Assembly (NCBI GenBank): GCA_014804425.1
Contig: JAAUZV010000008.1
Span: 78,982-118,242 of the forward strand
Direction of reading: 5' to 3'
Source: Lachnospiraceae bacterium
Lineage (GTDB): Bacteria; Bacillota; Clostridia; Lachnospirales; Lachnospiraceae
DNA: 39,261 nt
Under the pieces are notes generated by a model that was given only the letters and a program-made list of their open reading frames with translations, was not told where the DNA came from and did no database searches. The position numbers and the translations under genes were made by a program. Every line of letters begins with the position of its first letter. Position 1 is the stretch's first letter. Shown piece after piece: positions 1-7,704 of the stretch.

Positions 1-570
1 CGCCTTTCCCCTGTGGCTTTCCTCATTCTTTACTTCGGGATCAAGATCCGCCGTCGTGCATCCGTATTTTGGCAGGATAAAAATGGGATCATAGCCAAAG
101 CCGTTTTCCCCGCTCTCGCCGTAACCGATCCTTCCCTCCATGACGCCCCGCGTCTCCAAACATTCCCCGTTTGGCAAAACAGCGGCGATCGCGCACACAA
201 ATCGCGCTGTCCGCTGCTCATCAGGCACGCCCGAAAGACGGTCGATCAAATTTTTATTTTTTACGGCGTACGACGTTGTCTCTCCCAGATACCGCGCGGA
301 ATAAATCCCCGGTTCACCGCCTAAATAATCAATTTCCAGCCCTGAATCATCTGCCATCACAATGGCATCCATGGAAAGCACTTTCGCCCGTTCGGCCACT
401 GCCGCCGCCTTAATGCGTGCATTTTCCTCAAAGCTTGTCCCGTTCTCCTCCACGTCAAGTACGATTCCCGCCTCTTTCATGGACAGGATCTCCGCGCCCG
501 TGCCGCCTAAGATCATGCGGATTTCCTTCATCTTATCCTGATTTCCCGTTGCAAAAATGATGGTCTGCAT
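1..570 (-). CDS. rdgB: XTP/dITP pyrophosphatase RdgB/HAM1 (3' end cut off)
   Basis: Non-canonical purine NTP pyrophosphatase. It hydrolyses XTP, dITP and ITP to monophosphates and so keeps deaminated purines out of DNA and RNA; cytosolic. The 190 codons visible start MQTIIFATGNQDK, matching the family's N-terminal T/SGNxxK substrate-binding motif. They continue through MADDSGLEID (the catalytic-metal DDSGL motif), GIYSARY, GENGFGYDPIF and end in NEESHRGKA, close to the usual SHRGKA(L) near the C-terminus, so only about 10-15 residues are missing beyond base 1. The ATG at 568-570 follows a GGAGG about 9 nt upstream. It lies 48 bp after the amidase gene and is probably the last or near-last gene of the rlmL-amidase-rdgB operon. 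Family assignment is firm. Confidence 0.95.
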   Translation of the reverse strand, partial: MQTIIFATGNQDKMKEIRMILGGTGAEILSMKEAGIVLDVEENGTSFEENARIKAAAVAERAKVLSMDAIVMADDSGLEIDYLGGEPGIYSARYLGETTSYAVKNKNLIDRLSGVPDEQRTARFVCAIAAVLPNGECLETRGVMEGRIGYGESGENGFGYDPIFILPKYGCTTADLDPEVKNEESHRGKA

Positions 571-618
571 CACACTAATCCTCCATGCTGTCAACATCAA
601 AGCGAACTTGTTCGCTTT

Positions 619-1680
619 TTAGCGCTCCCGTTTCTGCTCATAAGCCTCCAGAATGGCGCGTGCAATGCCCTCCGCCAGATCCTGTCTGTAATCATCCCTT
701 CTGAGAAGCGCCGCCTCGGCATCACTTCCCGGTGCGCCGAGCGCCAGATAAACAGCAGGCACCTGCGCGTGATAGAGCGCTTCCTCCGGCTGCGCATCCT
801 GCTCATCTTCCGCCTGCTCCGCAAGCTCAAACACACCGATGCCGCGATTATTCACAGCCTGAGCCGTATAGCGTACAAGCAGATCGGCAAGCTCGGCATT
901 CGTCAGCAGCGGTGTAAAGTATGTCCCGTTGTAACGCGCAGAGATGCCGTAGTCCTCCCCCTTGGCCAGATGAAGGGAAATATACATGTCCGCGCGCATC
1001 CCGTTTGCCAACGCAACCCGCTCCGCGCCGCCCGGGTTCTCTCTGTCCGTTCTCGTCATATACACCCGGATTCCCTCATCCGCAAGCAGCTCCCGAACCC
1101 GCCCCGCAATATCCAGCGCAAGCTCGCTCTCCGTAACGCCGTTTTCCTCAATCCCCGTATCCGCGCCGCCATGCCCCGCATCAAGCACTACAATACGGTC
1201 ATAAAGCTCCCTTGGCATTTTCAGCGTGAGCATGAGTCTCTGATTTTCCAAGATTGCCCCATATTCGTAACTGTCTTCCATCAGCGCCATCAGAATCAGT
1301 TGTCCGTCCCACTCCGCCGTCTGTATCCGATTGATGCCGTCAAGGCTTCCGTACACGCCGTCCGATATATCTGACGTTCCCATGCCGTCAATCGTGATCG
1401 TCAAAATATGATTCATATAGTCGCAGTCAATATGAATGGCTTCCTGTGTCACTCCCGCGGCAACCGGAATACAAAGATTATCCGCGTCTTCCCTGACCGT
1501 CGGCGTCAGTTCTTCAAAATCAACCTGCGCCGTCTGTGTCTTATGGCTCTGCGTCTCATCTTCTTCCGCCCGCACATAGATCAATGGCTTCTTCCAGGAA
1601 TAAACAAGCATGCCGGCGATCGCAAGTACCATCATCGCAATCCCGATGATTCCCGACCATTTCACAAGCTTATGATACAT
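619..1680 (-). CDS. membrane-anchored N-acetylmuramoyl-L-alanine amidase (Amidase_3), catalytic Glu missing
   Basis: A 353-residue protein with one N-terminal membrane segment (about 8-28), an extracytoplasmic beta-rich region (about 55-155) and a C-terminal Amidase_3 domain (about 162-350). Family enzymes are Zn2+ amidases that cut the MurNAc-L-Ala bond of peptidoglycan. Zinc-ligand candidates are present: H170 in LDAGHGG, E184 in VTESELAL and H237 in SLHLAKG. The usual C-terminal motif P-x-V-L-V-E-x-G-F, whose Glu is catalytic, reads PAVYLALGAPGSD here (308-320), with Ala at 313 in the Glu position. The enzyme may therefore be inactive or a regulatory homologue, unless another acid residue substitutes. 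The start overlaps the end of the upstream methyltransferase gene by 11 bp, so translation is likely coupled. Fold assignment is strong; activity is doubtful. Confidence 0.88.
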   Translation of the reverse strand: MYHKLVKWSGIIGIAMMVLAIAGMLVYSWKKPLIYVRAEEDETQSHKTQTAQVDFEELTPTVREDADNLCIPVAAGVTQEAIHIDCDYMNHILTITIDGMGTSDISDGVYGSLDGINRIQTAEWDGQLILMALMEDSYEYGAILENQRLMLTLKMPRELYDRIVVLDAGHGGADTGIEENGVTESELALDIAGRVRELLADEGIRVYMTRTDRENPGGAERVALANGMRADMYISLHLAKGEDYGISARYNGTYFTPLLTNAELADLLVRYTAQAVNNRGIGVFELAEQAEDEQDAQPEEALYHAQVPAVYLALGAPGSDAEAALLRRDDYRQDLAEGIARAILEAYEQKRER

Positions 1681-2839
1681 CCGTCACCCGCTCCCTCGGT
1701 CTTTTCGGCGGCTTTGCCCCCATAAACTGATAATAGTAAGTCTGCAGCATCCCATTGTAAATCTTGCGGTTTTTATCCGCTTTACGCCCGATGGCCTTTT
1801 CCACCTGTTCATAAGATGTGATCATACAGAGCGACCATTCATCCAAATTCCGATAACGCTCTCCAAGCGTCCGATACAGATCAAAAAGCTCATCCTTTGC
1901 GGAAAGCCGCTCTCCGTAAGGCGGGTTCGTGATGAGAAAACCGTATTTTTTTGCATGACTGAGGCTGGCAACGTCCCTTTTCTGAAAATGAATCAGGGAA
2001 TCCACGCCCGCCAGCTTTGCATTCTCCCTCGATATGCGGATCATCTCATCATCCGCGTCATAGCCCTGAATATCCGTCTCAATCTGCAAATTGACACCCT
2101 CGCGCGCCTCGTCCACCGCGTCATACCACTGTCTGCGTGTGATCAGGTGCTCCCAATCCTGCGCCGTAAAGCTCCTGTTCTCCCCCGGCGCGATATTCGC
2201 CGCCATCATTGCCGCCTCGATCGGAAACGTACCGCTGCCACAGAACGGATCGACTAAAATCCGATTCTTATTCCAAGGTGTGAGCATAATGAGCGCCGCG
2301 GCCAGATTTTCCGCGATCGGCGCTTTTGCCACAAGCCTGCGGTAACCGCGCTTGTGCAGGGAATCCCCCGTCGTGTCAAGCCCGACCGTCACCTCATCCT
2401 TCATCAAAAAAACACGCAAAGGAAAGCGCTCTCCGTCCTCCGGAAACCACTCTCTGTGATAACTCAGCTTCATCCGTTCCACCATTGCTTTTTTCATGAT
2501 GGACTGAATATCCGAGGGACTGAAAAGCTTACTTTTTACACTTGCTGCCTTTGCCACCCAGAATTTGCCGTTTTCGGGTATCCATTCTTCCCACGGCAGC
2601 TTCTTCGTCTCCTCAAACAGCTCATCGTAGGTTGTCGCCCGAAAACGACCGATCTGAATCAAAACACGTTCTGCAGTCCGCAGAAAAATGTTTGCCCGAC
2701 AGACCGCCTCCGCATCGCCGTAAAACGAGACTTTTCCGTCCGTCACAGCGGAAATGTCATATCCAAGATCAATGATTTCTTTCTTTAATACCGATTCCAA
2801 GCCAAAATGGCAGGGAACGATCAACTCAAATTTTCTCAT
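1670..2839 (-). CDS. THUMP-domain class I SAM-dependent rRNA methyltransferase (RlmL/YpsC type)
   Basis: 389 residues. An N-terminal ferredoxin-like/THUMP RNA-binding part (about 1-155) is followed by a Rossmann methyltransferase domain. DPFCGSG (197-203) is the SAM-binding motif and TNPPYG (304-309) is the N-methyltransferase motif IV. The layout matches the UPF0020 family that methylates guanine N2 in 23S rRNA (E. coli RlmL N-terminal enzyme, B. subtilis YpsC); the exact target base cannot be read from sequence. No Shine-Dalgarno sequence precedes the ATG at 2837-2839. A consensus promoter sits so close that +1 should fall on or next to the ATG, which suggests a leaderless mRNA. It is the first gene of the rlmL-amidase-rdgB unit. 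Confidence 0.92.
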   Translation of the reverse strand: MRKFELIVPCHFGLESVLKKEIIDLGYDISAVTDGKVSFYGDAEAVCRANIFLRTAERVLIQIGRFRATTYDELFEETKKLPWEEWIPENGKFWVAKAASVKSKLFSPSDIQSIMKKAMVERMKLSYHREWFPEDGERFPLRVFLMKDEVTVGLDTTGDSLHKRGYRRLVAKAPIAENLAAALIMLTPWNKNRILVDPFCGSGTFPIEAAMMAANIAPGENRSFTAQDWEHLITRRQWYDAVDEAREGVNLQIETDIQGYDADDEMIRISRENAKLAGVDSLIHFQKRDVASLSHAKKYGFLITNPPYGERLSAKDELFDLYRTLGERYRNLDEWSLCMITSYEQVEKAIGRKADKNRKIYNGMLQTYYYQFMGAKPPKRPRERVTDVS

Positions 2840-2845
2840 AGATTT

Positions 2846-2874
2846 ATCATATAGCCCGCTTTGTCATCTGTCAA
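2846..2874 (-). promoter_or_regulatory. sigma-A promoter of rlmL-like gene, probably leaderless
   Basis: On the minus strand TTGACA (2869-2874) and TATGAT (2846-2851) are separated by exactly 17 bp. The expected start point, 6-7 bp after the -10, is at about 2839-2840, the A of the start codon. Hexamers and spacing are seen directly; leaderless expression is inferred. Confidence 0.75.
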
Positions 2875-2943
2875 CAAAAGAGTGACATCTGTTGCGCTTA
2901 AAGCCACTCCTTCAAGGAATTCGATAAAGGTGATTATGTACCA

Positions 2944-2969
2944 AAAGCGGCGGCTTCCGCCGCCGCTTT
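2944..2969 (-). terminator. intrinsic terminator of the Asn/Ser-repeat gene
   Basis: A perfect 10-bp stem (arms 2944-2953 and 2960-2969, GCGGCGG core) has a 6-nt loop, and the minus strand reads TTTT at its exit. It lies just after the stop codon at 2976, separating this gene from the rlmL promoter. Confidence 0.85.
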
Positions 2970-2975
2970 GCGCTC

Positions 2976-3191
2976 TTATTTGCAGTTGGAGCTATTGGAG
3001 CTGTTAGAACTGTTGCTGCTGTTCGAGCTATTGGAGCTGTTGCTGCTGTTGGAACTGTTCGAGCTGTTGCTGCTGTTCGAGCTGTTGCTGCTGTTCGAGC
3101 TGTTCTTCGCGTTCTTGCTCTTTGCATCCTGTGCGTTCGTGCTGTTATACTCGTTGCCTGCCTGATTGCTGCTATACTCGTTCTTTGCCAT
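2976..3191 (-). CDS. Asn/Ser-repeat small protein, possible gamma-type SASP-like
   Basis: A 71-residue hydrophilic protein starting MAKNEYSSNQAGNEYNS, then TNAQDAKSKNAK, then a long run of about twelve Ser-Ser-Asn triplets ending in NCK. The ATG at 3189-3191 is chosen because AAAGGAGGTG lies 8-9 nt upstream; a longer reading from 3245 has no such signal. It has no membrane segment or signal peptide. The NEYNSTNAQxxKxxNA stretch resembles the TEFASETNAQxVKxQN repeat of Bacillus gamma-type small acid-soluble spore proteins (SspE), amino-acid stores of the spore. A sigma-G-like promoter precedes it. That function is inference: the repeat is low complexity and could be something else. It has its own terminator and so is monocistronic. 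Confidence 0.6.
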   Translation of the reverse strand: MAKNEYSSNQAGNEYNSTNAQDAKSKNAKNSSNSSNSSNSSNSSNSSNSSNSSNSSNSSNSSNSSNSSNCK

Positions 3192-3223
3192 GATAGGGCA
3201 CCTCCTTTTTTTCTTACAAAAAG

Positions 3224-3253
3224 TAGTATCCCTGCAAAAAAACAAATTATTCA
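3224..3253 (-). promoter_or_regulatory. possible sigma-G promoter
   Basis: The minus strand reads TGAATA (3248-3253), 17 bp, then GATACTA (3224-3230). This is one base off the Bacillus sigma-G pattern TGnATA-N17/18-CATAnTA. No good TTGACA/TATAAT pair is visible for this gene. Confidence 0.4.
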
Positions 3254-3261
3254 GGTATCCG

Positions 3262-3738
3262 TTATTTTTTTGAAAAATAACGATACAGTGTGATAATGCC
3301 TACGGCAACAAGAATGATCGGCAGCAGCGCAATCAGCAGATGAAACAGGATCGTGAGCACGGCAAGCAAAATCAGCAGCACGACAAGCAGTACCAGCCAC
3401 ATCGGCAGACGGAACATGTGCATTCCGCCATTGAACGAGACATCCTCGTCATACGGAGCGCCGCTGCCTGCCGTGCGCCCCGCGCCCCCGACAGTGCTTC
3501 TCCGCGCATCTGTATTCCCGCCTGCGCTTCCGGCGGCATTTCCTCCTGCCGCCTTCATGCTTTTTGCAATCAGCCGCGGAGAACCAAGTTCACGAAGAAC
3601 CTCTTCCTCGCTTTTTCCTTTTTTGATCTGCATCGTAATATAATCTTCATAATAGGCTGCCGTATCCTCAATCTCTGCCGTAGAAAAACTACCCGACATT
3701 GCCCGCCGCAGCTCTGCAACAAACTCCTGTCTGTTCAT
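3262..3738 (-). CDS. HAAS/DUF1700-type membrane protein
   Basis: 158 residues. The N-terminal alpha-helical HAAS-type domain (1-65; MNRQEFVAELRRAMSG, then YYEDYI, EEEVLRELGSP and LIAKSM) is typical of DUF1700 proteins. A Gly/Ala/Ser-rich linker follows (about 66-100), then a hydrophobic C-terminal region with two likely membrane helices (about 110-152) and a basic tail (RYFSKK). Such proteins are usually encoded beside a PadR regulator and are thought to sense or relay envelope signals. No PadR gene is next to this one. The ATG has AGGAAGG upstream. It stands alone between the Asn/Ser gene and the sugar ABC operon. Precise function is unknown. Confidence 0.7.
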   Translation of the reverse strand: MNRQEFVAELRRAMSGSFSTAEIEDTAAYYEDYITMQIKKGKSEEEVLRELGSPRLIAKSMKAAGGNAAGSAGGNTDARRSTVGGAGRTAGSGAPYDEDVSFNGGMHMFRLPMWLVLLVVLLILLAVLTILFHLLIALLPIILVAVGIITLYRYFSKK

Positions 3739-3758
3739 CGTATGTCCTTCCTGATAAG

Positions 3759-3790
3759 AATCCCCTTCCGGCTTTCGTCAGAAGGGGATT
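3759..3790 (-). terminator. stem-loop upstream of the HAAS gene
   Basis: Perfect 10-bp arms (AATCCCCTTC at 3759-3768, GAAGGGGATT at 3781-3790) with a 12-nt loop. The minus-strand exit is only TTCTTATC, so termination would be weak. It may be a leader hairpin of the HAAS gene or a back-up terminator for the sugar ABC operon. Confidence 0.45.
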
Positions 3791-3858
3791 TTCCTACGCC
3801 ACACTTTATTCTCTCAGTTTCAAAAGAATTTTTAATGTTAAAACTCTCAGTCTCAGAA

Positions 3859-3911
3859 GAATTCGCCAAAGGCGAATTCTTTGAAAGAACGGCGCAGTTG
3901 CGCCGTTCTTT
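3859..3911 (-). terminator. tandem terminator hairpins after the sugar ABC operon
   Basis: Two perfect stems lie directly after the last permease gene. The first is a 13-bp stem (3884-3896 with 3899-3911, GAACGGCGCA core). The second is a 10-bp stem (AGAATTCGCC/GGCGAATTCT around 3858-3880). The permease stop codon at 3913-3915 adjoins the first stem. Minus-strand T-runs are short (CTTTC, CTTCTG); the plus strand has T6 after the first stem, so it may also stop opposing transcription. Confidence 0.7.
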
Positions 3912-3912
3912 T

Positions 3913-4800
3913 TTAGCCCTTAACGGCTCCGGCTACCATGCCCTTGATGATCTGCTTGCTGAATGCGAAGTAGAAGATCACGACAGGCGCCATTGTGATG
4001 AGCATCGCCGCCATCAACTGCGGATAGTTCGTGCTGAACTGACCCGAGAACTGCCTCATAGCAAGCGGAAGCGTTGCCCAGCCGCCGTTACTCTTTAACA
4101 ATACAAGTGCAAAGGTAAACTCATTCCAGTTTCCGAATACCTGAATGATGGCAACCGTGACCAAAATCGGTCTACAGATCGGCAGAATGATGGAAAACAG
4201 CGTTCTCGTGAAACTCGATCCGTCGATCGCCGCCGCCTCCTCCAATGCCGATGGAATCCCTTTGATATAGCCCTGCACCAGAAACAGCGAAACAGGAAGA
4301 CCGAACGTGACATACGGGAACAACAGCGTAAACCACTTGTTATCCATATTCAACTGTGAAAAAATAACGAATGTCGGTACGAGCAGGGAGTGCGTCGGGA
4401 TCAGCATTCCCATCAGGAATACCACGTACAGCGGCTTGTTGAGTTTGAAATTGATTCTTGCCAAAATATAACCGCAGATAAACGAAAAGATTACGATCAA
4501 AGCCACGGCAAGCACCGTTGTACGAACACTGTTGATCATCGCCTGCACCAAATTCGTATCCTTATTTGTCATAACGTCGATATAGTTCTGCAAATTCGGA
4601 TTTTTCGGCATTCCGATGATGTCCGCATTAAACTCCCTCTTTTCCTTTAAGGAAGAATAGAACATCCAGATCAACGGAAAGATACAGGTCAGCGAAAAAA
4701 TCCAAAGGATCAAGTTGAGTACAACGGAAAGCACGCCGTTTCCGATCTTATGGCTTAAGGACTTGTTCTCAACCTTCGTCATTTCCATCTTCTTAGCCAT
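3913..4800 (-). CDS. sugar ABC transporter permease, MsmG/MalG type
   Basis: 295-residue inner permease of a CUT1 carbohydrate importer. A cytoplasmic N-terminal tail of about 25 residues precedes about six membrane helices. The EAA coupling loop that contacts the ATPase reads EEAAAIDGSSFTRTLFSIILP. The sequence ends with the family-typical IIKGMVAGAVKG. It pairs with the upstream permease (8-bp gene overlap) and the binding protein to import oligosaccharides, here most likely cellobiose or cellodextrins given the adjacent LacI and GH94 genes. No ATPase gene is in the cluster; CUT1 systems in Firmicutes often share an MsmK/MsiK ATPase encoded elsewhere. Confidence 0.93.
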   Translation of the reverse strand: MAKKMEMTKVENKSLSHKIGNGVLSVVLNLILWIFSLTCIFPLIWMFYSSLKEKREFNADIIGMPKNPNLQNYIDVMTNKDTNLVQAMINSVRTTVLAVALIVIFSFICGYILARINFKLNKPLYVVFLMGMLIPTHSLLVPTFVIFSQLNMDNKWFTLLFPYVTFGLPVSLFLVQGYIKGIPSALEEAAAIDGSSFTRTLFSIILPICRPILVTVAIIQVFGNWNEFTFALVLLKSNGGWATLPLAMRQFSGQFSTNYPQLMAAMLITMAPVVIFYFAFSKQIIKGMVAGAVKG

Positions 4801-5788
4801 TGAGCGCGCCTCCCTTCTGCAGTTCTTTCATTTTCTTTTTCATCTCTTTATCCGTCTTTTTCTGAAGCTTCTTCTCAATGCGGTCATACTTATCCGTCAT
4901 GAGCCAGTTCATCAAAAGCTGGGAGCCGCCGATCACGGCAAGCGAGCATACAAAGATTCCTACGGAAATACAGCTTCCATAGCCAAGTCTGTTATACTGG
5001 AACGATGTGGTATAGCCATAGAGCGCCATAACCATTGACGCGTTTCCGGGTCCACCCTTCGTCATGATCATAATATTATCAAAAGCTTTCATATTACCCG
5101 CAACACAGAGGGTAATGCAGACAAGCAACGTACTCTTTACTAAAGGTAATACAATATAACGCGCGCGCTGGATCGCCGTTGCGCCGTCAATCTCGGCAGA
5201 CTCCAAAATCTCCGTATCGATCGCGGACACTGCCGATAAAATAATTACCATATAATATCCAATGTACTGCCATATCAAAGGAATCGATACGATCAACATG
5301 ATATGAGCCGTATCATTCAGCCATACCTTTCCGTTTCTCGTGCCGTCTATTACGCCGATCTTATCCAAAAACCAGTTGATCAGACCATATTTCTGATGAT
5401 AAATGATGGTCCAGATAAAACCGAGCGCAACCGCGGAAATGGTACTCGGAAAGAAGCCGAACGTTCTGTGAACGCCTTTCAGCTTCACAAGCTTGGAGTT
5501 GATCACCATTACCAACACAAAGGCAATACCGATCTGTCCGATAATACAGGCAACAACCAAATACATATTGTTGCCGAATGCCTTCCAGAATACTTTATCC
5601 TGAAGCAGTTCCTTATAATTCGCAATCCCGTTCGGTGTCGCATTCCTGAACGGACCGCCCTTCCACTCGAAAAAGCTGTAAAAAAGCGCCGCCAACAACG
5701 GTACAAACACCGTAAATGCAAAGAGTGCAACCGGAATCAGCAAATATGCGAAAATGACCCTGTTTTTCGGTCTGATTGAATTCAGCAT
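4793..5788 (-). CDS. sugar ABC transporter permease, MsmF/MalF type
   Basis: 331-residue CUT1 permease with about six membrane helices. The EAA loop reads ESAEIDGATAIQRARYIVLP. After the last helix there is a long Lys/Glu-rich cytoplasmic tail (KKLQKKTDKEMKKKMKELQ). The start ATG at 5786-5788 (MLNSIRPKNRV) is chosen because GGGAGG lies 7 nt upstream; a reading from 5866 lacks an RBS and family support. It is the partner of the downstream MsmG-type permease, whose start it overlaps by 8 bp. It is separated from the binding-protein gene by 228 bp holding a strong stem-loop, which probably sets lower expression than the binding protein. Confidence 0.93.
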   Translation of the reverse strand: MLNSIRPKNRVIFAYLLIPVALFAFTVFVPLLAALFYSFFEWKGGPFRNATPNGIANYKELLQDKVFWKAFGNNMYLVVACIIGQIGIAFVLVMVINSKLVKLKGVHRTFGFFPSTISAVALGFIWTIIYHQKYGLINWFLDKIGVIDGTRNGKVWLNDTAHIMLIVSIPLIWQYIGYYMVIILSAVSAIDTEILESAEIDGATAIQRARYIVLPLVKSTLLVCITLCVAGNMKAFDNIMIMTKGGPGNASMVMALYGYTTSFQYNRLGYGSCISVGIFVCSLAVIGGSQLLMNWLMTDKYDRIEKKLQKKTDKEMKKKMKELQKGGALNG

Positions 5789-5954
5789 GTTTTCGCCTCC
5801 CACCCTTAAAATCCTGTCATACCCCGGATTCCCTATCGTTAAAAAAAGACGAAGCTGCCTTCGCAAACAACCGTTGGTCTAAGCTCCGTCATATTATTTC
5901 TGTCTATAGGATTTCTTCAATCCTAAAAGAACACTTTCCATTCTTTTTTTGGCC

Positions 5955-5977
5955 CCGCCGGAGAATTTCTCCGGCGG
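5955..5977 (-). promoter_or_regulatory. stem-loop between binding-protein and permease genes
   Basis: Perfect 10-bp stem (CCGCCGGAGA at 5955-5964, TCTCCGGCGG at 5968-5977) with a 3-nt loop. There is no T-run on the minus strand (GGGGCCAAAAAAAG follows), so it is not a full terminator. Such hairpins between a solute-binding gene and its permease genes commonly protect the upstream mRNA 3' end and give differential expression. A smaller AGGATT/AATCCT hairpin lies at 5908-5924. Confidence 0.6.
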
Positions 5978-6016
5978 AGTCATATAGAATTTCATTCTCT
6001 TTTGTGTCAACAGTGA

Positions 6017-7465
6017 TTAGTTGCCGAGGAATGCCTCGTAGGATGCCTGTGCGTTTGCTGCTACCGTAGCAGGATCCATCTCTCCGTTACACATAGCCTG
6101 CATGTCAGCATTCAGCGTGCCCCATACAGAACCGTCAACATAGGAGTCATAAATCTCTGTTGCAACGTTGTCAACATAGTTGAAGTTGTAGAAGTCAACC
6201 GTTACCTGATCAAATGCGCTCATATCAAAGCTAGCCTTGTAGAAGCCCTGCTCTGCATAGTTCTCACCAACATAGACTGCGAAATCCGGTCCGGTGATCT
6301 CACGAGCAAGATCGATACATGCTGCAAGCTTATCCGGATCATTTGCTACCTTTGCATTGATGGCAACACCATAACCCATACCGATGTTCTGGTAGTTGTT
6401 TACATAAGAGCCATCCGCTACCTGAGGAAGTACCGCTACCTTTAAGTTAGCATACTTGTCAGCATCTACGGAAGCCTTGATATAGGAGAAGTCCCAGTTA
6501 CCGCCGATGAATGCTGCTGCATCGCCTGCGATGAAGTACTCACGTGCATCCTCGTTTGTTACAGCGTTGAAGTCAGAGTTGAAGATGTTCGTTTCATGGA
6601 ACAGTCTCTGGGTCTCTGTCAGTGCTGCTACGAAAGTATCATCCGTGAACGCTGCCTGTCCGTCGCCTGCCATGATGTGATCAAACCACTCTGTTCCGGT
6701 ATACTGATAGCCTAAGCAGGAGATGAAATCAGAGTTCATCTGCCACTGTCCGCCGTTACCGAATGCGATGGTATCGATACCCTGTCCCTCGAAGTAATCA
6801 ACTGCAGCCTCAACCTCTGCCCATGTTGTCGGGAAGCTGTCATAGCCTGCGTCCGCCCACATCTGCGCATCGTAAACGACTACAGTACAGGTCATACCTG
6901 TCAGTGCCGGGAATGCATAATACTTGTCACCAACCGTGAACGGAGTCATTCTCTCGTAATTGTAATTAGTAGCATACGGAGAATTGGTGATCGCATCCGT
7001 TAAGTCAAGGATCAGTCCCTGATCTGCCCAGCTTGCTGCGTTCATACCCTGAAGCATGAATACATCAGGAAGGGAATCAGCATTTGCATAAGTTGCGATC
7101 TGGGTCTTGAAGTCTGCGTTTGCAAGAACTTCCTGATTCAGCGTGATGTCCGGATGTGCAGCATCCCAGTTAGCGATTGCTCTACGGAATGCATCAGAAC
7201 CACCGTTACCCTCGGACTCCTCGGATGTGGAGTAATGCATGAATGTAATCTCGCCTGTGTAAGCAAGATCCTCTCCACCAGCCGCGCCATTGCCATCGTC
7301 TGAGGTGCTGTTGCCGTCATTGTTTGCAGGTGTATTGTTGTCTTCTGCCTGCTGGTTGTTGTTGTTCGACGAAGAATTATTATCGTTGTCATCTCCGCCG
7401 CCGCAAGCTGCAAGGGAAATTACCATTGCAGATGCCAGTAACACACTTAATAATTTCTTTTTCAC
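6017..7465 (-). CDS. extracellular oligosaccharide-binding lipoprotein of ABC importer (MsmE type)
   Basis: 482 residues. Signal peptide with lipobox SLAAC (Cys21), so membrane-tethered outside the cell. Residues about 22-70 form a Gly/Asp/Asn/Ser/Gln-rich low-complexity spacer. The rest is a family 1 (MalE-like) extracellular binding protein, with [11 protein letters not shown] at the first strand and GNWDFSYI in the second lobe. The start codon is GTG (7463-7465), preceded by GAGGAGG about 10 nt upstream. It is the first gene of the transporter operon and has its own promoter. The ligand is inferred to be cellobiose or cellodextrin because the LacI repressor and a GH94 phosphorylase flank it; the sequence alone does not prove this. 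Confidence 0.93.
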   Translation of the reverse strand: MKKKLLSVLLASAMVISLAACGGGDDNDNNSSSNNNNQQAEDNNTPANNDGNSTSDDGNGAAGGEDLAYTGEITFMHYSTSEESEGNGGSDAFRRAIANWDAAHPDITLNQEVLANADFKTQIATYANADSLPDVFMLQGMNAASWADQGLILDLTDAITNSPYATNYNYERMTPFTVGDKYYAFPALTGMTCTVVVYDAQMWADAGYDSFPTTWAEVEAAVDYFEGQGIDTIAFGNGGQWQMNSDFISCLGYQYTGTEWFDHIMAGDGQAAFTDDTFVAALTETQRLFHETNIFNSDFNAVTNEDAREYFIAGDAAAFIGGNWDFSYIKASVDADKYANLKVAVLPQVADGSYVNNYQNIGMGYGVAINAKVANDPDKLAACIDLAREITGPDFAVYVGENYAEQGFYKASFDMSAFDQVTVDFYNFNYVDNVATEIYDSYVDGSVWGTLNADMQAMCNGEMDPATVAANAQASYEAFLGN

Positions 7466-7519
7466 TTTTTCTTATCCTCCTCTTACAAAGTGTGATGAAC
7501 AGTTACTGCATTTATATCA

Positions 7520-7556
7520 ATATCACTTGCGTGTGATATAAATACCACAAGGTGGT
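7520..7556 (-). promoter_or_regulatory. two inverted repeats in the 5' leader of the binding-protein operon
   Basis: ATATCAC (7520-7526), 6 bp, GTGATAT (7533-7539) is a perfect dyad. ACCAC-AAG-GTGGT (7544-7556) is a second. Both lie downstream of the predicted start point (about 7573) and before the start codon, where a repressor could block transcription. The LacI-type regulator encoded next door is the natural candidate, but its sites are not proven. Confidence 0.5.
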
Positions 7557-7579
7557 TTGTACAAAAAAACAATGCTCTT

Positions 7580-7608
7580 ACTATATCACAGCTCTATTTG
7601 TTTGCCAA
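7580..7608 (-). promoter_or_regulatory. sigma-A promoter of the sugar ABC operon
   Basis: The minus strand has TTGGCA (7603-7608) and TATAGT (7580-7585) with a 17-bp spacer, about 115 bp upstream of the GTG start. Confidence 0.75.
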
Positions 7609-7611
7609 CCC

Positions 7612-7633
7612 ATAAAACAAACTTTCGTTTTAT
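7612..7633 (-). promoter_or_regulatory. inverted repeat just upstream of the ABC operon -35
   Basis: ATAAAAC (7612-7618) and GTTTTAT (7627-7633) form a perfect 7-bp dyad with an 8-bp spacer. The TTTCGTT element within it is repeated at 7633-7639 and recurs in the lacI promoter (8853-8859). It may be a LacI-family or catabolite-control site. Confidence 0.45.
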
Positions 7634-7704
7634 TTCGTTATGCTGATCTTTCTTCTTTCGCGCTGTTTTCCGCATTTCCGCCGACATTGTCCTAAGACTT
7701 TCCA

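Noticed and set aside
2976..3110. CRISPR or tandem DNA repeat array
   Set aside because: The 9-bp periodicity is a coding Ser-Ser-Asn repeat in frame. There are no spacers.
2968..3165. Leu-rich plus-strand open frame opposite the Asn/Ser-repeat gene
   Set aside because: It is the mirror of the SSN triplet repeat (antisense Leu/Glu codons). It has no RBS, and the minus-strand gene has an RBS, a terminator and a plausible promoter.
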